Assembly (NCBI GenBank): GCA_037046735.1
Contig: JBAOHC010000004.1
Location: 124,001-188,000, forward strand
Source of the DNA: JADKAV01 sp037046735
Lineage (GTDB): Bacteria > Actinomycetota > Actinomycetes > S36-B12 > UBA10799
Length of the DNA: 64,000 bases
Direction of reading: 5' to 3'
Part shown: positions 60,188 to 64,000 of the stretch, piece after piece
Layout of the letters: each line of letters opens with the position of its first letter
How positions within the stretch are numbered: position 1 is the first letter of the stretch
Notes under the pieces: model-generated
Seen by the model: the letters and a program-made list of their open reading frames with translations, nothing else
Databases searched by the model: none
What the model was told of the DNA's origin: nothing
Program-made: the position numbers and the translations under genes

Positions 60188-61324
60188 TCAGTCGGTGATG
60201 AGCGCCTCCGCCCACCACGCCGGGGGCTGATTCGGCGGATTCATCGGGGGACCAGTGATCACCGTGGGCCCGACAACCGGCCACGCGTAGGGGTCGATGG
60301 TGGTCTGCCGGGTGACGATGGCGTCGGCCGTGATGTCGAACGTCGTCAGGTCCTGGGCGATCGTCACCGGGCCGTCGTACCGGGTGCGCATCTCGGTGTA
60401 CACCGGGCCGACCGTGTCATGGTCCACGGCGAGGTGCCACATGACGGACATCCGTGCACCCGCCCGCTTGAAGACGCCGCCAGCGGCGGCCGGGCTGGTG
60501 TGTACGCCGTTGACGATCTGCTCGGCGAACGCCAGCGGAACGTTCGCCTTCTGCGCGTAGATGCCGGCCGAGGGGAACGTCTCGTGGATGAGCAGGTCGA
60601 CCCCCGTGGCGGCATCCACGAGCGGGTGACAGGGCCGGGTGTCGCCGGAGAAGACGACGCTCAGGCCGTTGAAGCCCAACCTGTATCCGACCGACCCGTT
60701 AAGGATGTGGATCACCGGGAAGGACGAGATCCGCACCCCGTTGCGTTCGTACACCGTCGAGATCGTGTCGAAGGGGACCTCGCTGACCTCCATCCGAGCA
60801 CCAGACTGCCCCGGATGGCCGTTGAGGGAGGCCGTGTCCCAGGCGTGCGCCAGCTCGAGGTGGGACGCGTAGGCCTGGGTGCCGAGTTCCGGACGCTCGC
60901 CGCCGGGCCCCCAGACCTCGACCGGGTCGCGGCGCCCGGCCTTCGCCAAGCTCCAGACCAGGGTTGGCATGTCGCCAACGTGGTCGGCGTGCAGGTGCGT
61001 CAGGAAGACCTTCGTCGTTGCGGTCACCGGAAGATGCAGGCCGTTGAAGTTCGCCAACGCGCCGGACCCCAGATCGAAGAAGAAGAAATCCCGCTGCGGG
61101 TTACCCACCTCCATCAGCACCGACGCCGACCCCTGCGCCTTGTTGGTGAACGGGTCACCGCTGCCGAGGATCGTCACCCGGATCGCTCCGTCGGCCACAC
61201 GGTCGGAGTCCGGCAACACCGCCTCCGCCGTGCTCGGCGCTGGCTCGCCCACCGTGGGCGTGGTCGTGAGCGGAAGTGTGCTGCCCTGATAGGCCAACTC
61301 GGTCAACTGCGTGATCTCGGTCAT
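60188..61324 (-). CDS. MBL-fold metallo-hydrolase
   Basis: A 378-aa protein. The metal motif is FLTHLHADHVGDM (H-x-H-x-D-H, about residues 109-114), with further ligands in VFSGDTRP and MWHLAVDH. The first 45 residues precede the fold. AAGGA lies 7 nt before the ATG. The Pro/Trp-rich C-terminus (PPNQPPAWWAEALITD) resembles a subgroup linked elsewhere to guanitoxin-type pathways; no such pathway genes are here, so the function is open. Confidence 0.85.
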   Translation of the reverse strand: MTEITQLTELAYQGSTLPLTTTPTVGEPAPSTAEAVLPDSDRVADGAIRVTILGSGDPFTNKAQGSASVLMEVGNPQRDFFFFDLGSGALANFNGLHLPVTATTKVFLTHLHADHVGDMPTLVWSLAKAGRRDPVEVWGPGGERPELGTQAYASHLELAHAWDTASLNGHPGQSGARMEVSEVPFDTISTVYERNGVRISSFPVIHILNGSVGYRLGFNGLSVVFSGDTRPCHPLVDAATGVDLLIHETFPSAGIYAQKANVPLAFAEQIVNGVHTSPAAAGGVFKRAGARMSVMWHLAVDHDTVGPVYTEMRTRYDGPVTIAQDLTTFDITADAIVTRQTTIDPYAWPVVGPTVITGPPMNPPNQPPAWWAEALITD

Positions 61325-61487
61325 CGCTGGATCCTTGTGGTCCCTCGGGGCTGGGTCGACTGGTGTCCGCCTTGTCAGGTGGATCCACCCGCCGGTGCTT
61401 ATGCCGGTGCCGCACGATGAGGTACAGCACGATCACCAGGACGAAGGACAAGACGATCAGCAGCAGGAGCGCGTTGTCGCCAGCCAT
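61155..61487 (-). CDS. small membrane protein overlapping the MBL gene
   Basis: A 110-aa frame. A strong ribosome site (GAGAGGAG, 6 nt) precedes ATG 61487. The first 45 residues form one span followed by a basic/His stretch (LIVLSFVLVIVLYLIVRHRHKHRR), plausible as a real peptide. The rest overlaps the MBL gene by 170 bp in another frame and looks non-coding, so either the frame is broken here or the C-terminus is accidental. Confidence 0.45.
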   Translation of the reverse strand: MAGDNALLLLIVLSFVLVIVLYLIVRHRHKHRRVDPPDKADTSRPSPEGPQGSSDDRDHAVDRVGLSGQHTSAHDHAHGGRASAEHGGGGVAGLRPCGRRSDPGDDPRQR

Positions 61488-61981
61488 TGCGGGCTCCTCT
61501 CAGCCACGCTGTCACCATCTCATCGCCCGACGATATATCGCTTCCACCGATGAGGTGGAACCCGCCGTGCTGCCTGGCGTCGACCCCGCCAACCTCGGGG
61601 TCAGCGGGTACCTGCGCCGGGTTGACGAAAAGGACGCAGGCACCCGCTACGCTGGGGGGCACATCTGCCTCGGACGCCGGCCACCTGGTACTCGAGACCC
61701 GCGCTGCGAATCCTGGGCAGGCACACCTGGAGGTGGGTATCGGCCACCGGTGTGTGTGCGGGATCCAGCACAGACAGGACCGCCGCGACCACACGCGTGC
61801 TCGATCCGCTGCAGTCGCAGTACCAACGGTCCAGGAACATGCCGGTGGTTAGGTACCCCAGCACGGCGCTAGACCCGGTGAGAAACACCGTGGCCGGCGA
61901 CAGGTCGAGCAGTGTCAGGGCAGACCCGGAGAACGCAAGCCGCCGTGCGACGTGAACGTACGTTACGTCATTGCTGTTCAT
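61399..61981 (-). pseudogene. possible frameshifted gene of unknown function
   Basis: A frame from ATG 61981 (MNSNDVTYVHVARRLAFSGS) reads sensibly to about LEYQVAG. Another frame then reads VPPSVAGACVLFVNPAQVPAD and FHLIGGSDISSGDEMVTAWL down to 61399. Together they look like one protein broken by an indel near 61660-61690. No family recognised. Confidence 0.3.
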
Positions 61982-62099
61982 CATCCGTCGTCACCGCGCT
62001 GCCGTCCATGAGGCGGGCGACGGTGGGTGGGCCGCCGGAGCCAGTTCACCAGGGGTCGAGGCCGAGCGCACCCACCTGATCGGTGGAAGTCCGTGGTCC

Positions 62100-64000
62100 T
62101 CAATCGGGCAGTGGTGCCTCCACGAGGCCCCAGGACCGCGCGTATTCGACGGCATCCGCCCTGGAAGTGACGCCGAACTTGCGGTAGATGGACAAGACGT
62201 GCGTCTTCACCGTGGACTGGGAGACGAACAGGTGCTCCCCGATCTGCTGAAGTGTGAGGTAGCTCGGCAGGAACTGCAGGATCCGCAGCTCTGTGGTGGT
62301 GAGCGCGCCGACTGCCCCGCCATGGTCGGACATGTGTACAAGCAGTGAGTCGGCCTCGGCGAGGCCCTGCTGCCAAACTGGAGGCCCGCAACTCCGATGT
62401 CATGTGTTCCCGGGCCTCCCAGATCAGCAGGCGCGCTGTGGCACCATCCCCGAGGAGGGCCGCCGCTCGTGCCTGACACAGCCGTCCGGAGACGGCGAAC
62501 CAGACACTGATCGCCCCGGCGACGACGGTCAGGCGGCGGGCGGTGGCCAGCGCCGACGACGCAGCTGTCTTGTCGCCTACCAGCGCGAGCACCAGCGCCT
62601 GCGCGGTCATCGTCAACGCTCCCGTGGCGAGCCGATCCAAGTGGTGCGCCCGGGTCACCTCCGCAGCCTCGGACACCAGGTGGATGCCGCGTTGGCGTTC
62701 CCCCGCCTCCAGGGCCAGCAGCCCCATCCACGACTTGGCGTTGGCCTCGATCACCGGGACATCGAGTGCTTGGGCCAGTGCCTCGGCCTCCAGCAGGCTC
62801 TCGATCCCCGCGGCGAGGTCCCCTTGCAGGCTCAGGGCGATCCCTTTGTTAAATGCGGCCGCGGCCCGGAATGGGTCGTGTGGGCTCAGGCCACCCAAGG
62901 CACGGTGGCACAGATCGCGGGTCTCATCGATGCCCCGGGGGCTAACCAGGCCTTTCAGAACCGCGAACGTGGCGGCGTAGGGATCGCGTCGCGCCGCGTC
63001 GTGCCAGTCTGCGCCCGCATGCTCCTGCGCGAGACTCACCCATCGACGCATGGCGGTTGCGTCGCCTTGTTGCAGGGACGCCCAAGCGGCGGCCATCGTC
63101 AGCCATCGATCTTCAGCGATCTGTCGTTCGCTGAGTCCGGCGAGCCAGACGCGCAGACGGTCAAGAGAGCCGGACGCCACACATGTCGGAACGGCAGGCC
63201 AGATGATTCGGGACACAAGAGCGGTGTTGCCGGATGCCGTCGCATGCCGGATCGCCGCTTCCACGTCCCCGCGCGCGTCGAACCACACCGCGGCGCGTTC
63301 GTGCAGCCCGGCGATCTCACCGGGTGCCGCAGTCTGCAGTTCGGCGAACAGCTCCTCTACCAGCAGGTGGTGGCAGCGGTAGCGCGGCGGCTCGCCGTCG
63401 ACAGCGATGAGCAACTGAATGCTGCGGTGGAGGTCCGCAAGAACCAGTGCGGAATCCTCCCGTTGCAGTAGGGCGTCACAGAGCGGCCCGTCAACTCCGT
63501 CGAGGATCGAGGTCCGCATCAGGAAGTGCCGTTGATCCTCAGGGAGGGCCGCGAGCACCTGGGTGCGCAAATAATCCGCCACGGCAGCGATCAGACCCCT
63601 TGGTCAACTTCAACCTGGCGTAGGCGGACATCCCCTGAGCGCATACTCAGCCCGGTCAGGTACACCCCAACCGGCCAGCCCTCAGTGTGCTCGACGACGT
63701 CCGCGACTATCCACGGCTCCACCGGTGCCCCCAGTCGAGCGAGGAGTTCCGCGGCCTCGTGCATGTCGAAGGCGAGGTCGGTCGCAGTCACCTCGGCCAG
63801 CCGTCCCGTGGTCCGCAACCGCGCTAGCCAGGCCGGAGTCTGGCTGCGGGACAGCAGGGCGGTTGTCGAGCCGTCCGGCGTGCCTTCACAGACCACGGCC
63901 AGAACCTGCTGGGCGGGATCGGAGGTCACCAAGTGGGCATCGTCCACCACCAGAATGAACGGTTGTGAGCGGGTTTGAGCCAAGCGGCCGAGACCGGGCA
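62100..64000 (-). pseudogene. MalT/LAL-type LuxR-family regulator, two frameshifts, 5' end outside window
   Basis: Three consecutive frames make one protein. Segment 1 (right edge to 63591) has the ATPase Walker B (FILVVDDAHLV) and WPVGVYLTGLSM. Segment 2 (about 63605 to 62390) continues GLIAAVADYLRTQVLAALPE and carries the TPR-like regulatory region. Segment 3 (about 62380 to 62100) has the LuxR helix-turn-helix (LTLQQIGEHLFVSQSTVKTHVLSIYRKFGV). One break is at a G-run (near 63598-63602), the other near 62375-62390. Either a dead gene or sequencing indels; the protein is otherwise well kept. Confidence 0.75.

Overview
This window is high-GC DNA from an actinomycete (Actinomycetota). The signs are frequent GTG starts, two 13E12-type (DUF222/HNH) genes, a two-domain GNAT protein of the mycothiol-synthase type, DUF5063 next to recR, an SRP RNA beside tRNA-Ser, and many short secreted or lipoprotein genes. 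No species can be named from sequence alone. Most of the window is ordinary chromosome; about 6.5 kb (44.9-51.4 kb) is accessory DNA.

Layout. 0-2.4 kb: metY-metX, the direct-sulfhydrylation route to homocysteine. 2.4-7.3 kb: two small secreted proteins and two VOC/glyoxalase-like paralogues around a large secreted DUF11-type repeat protein. 7.4-13 kb: glpK behind a 19-bp perfect inverted repeat, an LMW-phosphatase-like protein, a double GNAT, a lipoprotein esterase, and an SPFH/NfeD pair. 13-19.7 kb: housekeeping recR-dnaX with DUF5063, a 13E12 gene, a catalase-like gene, ffs and tRNA-Ser(GGA), followed by a four-copy 62-bp tandem repeat. 20-25.2 kb: ccdA plus a thioredoxin-like lipoprotein, an excalibur protein, an ECF sigma/anti-sigma pair and a penicillin-acylase-family enzyme. 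25.3-32 kb: SGNH hydrolase, DUF2207 and LemA head to head, a GH13 enzyme coupled to lemA, a 144-bp tandem repeat, exonuclease III and a matrixin-like protease. 32-38.5 kb: an App1-type phosphatase/GNAT pair, acyl-CoA ligase, a cluster of covarying hairpins, a secreted glycosidase and a second 13E12 gene. 38.7-43.1 kb: a tightly packed operon of a TPP-dependent enzyme, an epimerase, an SDR and an SBF-family transporter.

43.4-51.4 kb: two coupled paralogous genes of unknown function, then an accessory island bounded by an intact tRNA-Ser(TGA) and a 67-bp copy of its 3' part in the same orientation. This is the footprint of site-specific integration, but no integrase remains. The island holds a Doc-type toxin-antitoxin (TA) pair, two RelBE-type pairs, a frameshifted IS481-type element with a GCTAGC target duplication, and two unknown genes. 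One short motif, CAAACGARGGTTNRTGAGA, occurs about 85-130 bp upstream of each of the three TA modules.

51.4-64 kb: tRNA-Ser(GCT), a beta-lactamase-fold hydrolase, a hotdog/terpene-cyclase-like pair, a transglycosylase, a fasciclin protein, a TetR/MFS efflux pair with a visible operator, SHOCT/DUF6325 genes, tRNA-Arg(ACG), an MBL-fold hydrolase, and a MalT/LuxR-type regulator broken by two frameshifts that runs off the right edge.

The strongest candidate for something undescribed is at 35.69-35.87 kb. There, two hairpins share an identical 14-nt loop while both stems differ by compensatory changes. Read on the minus strand the loops are C-rich, like the actinobacterial 6C family of small RNAs.
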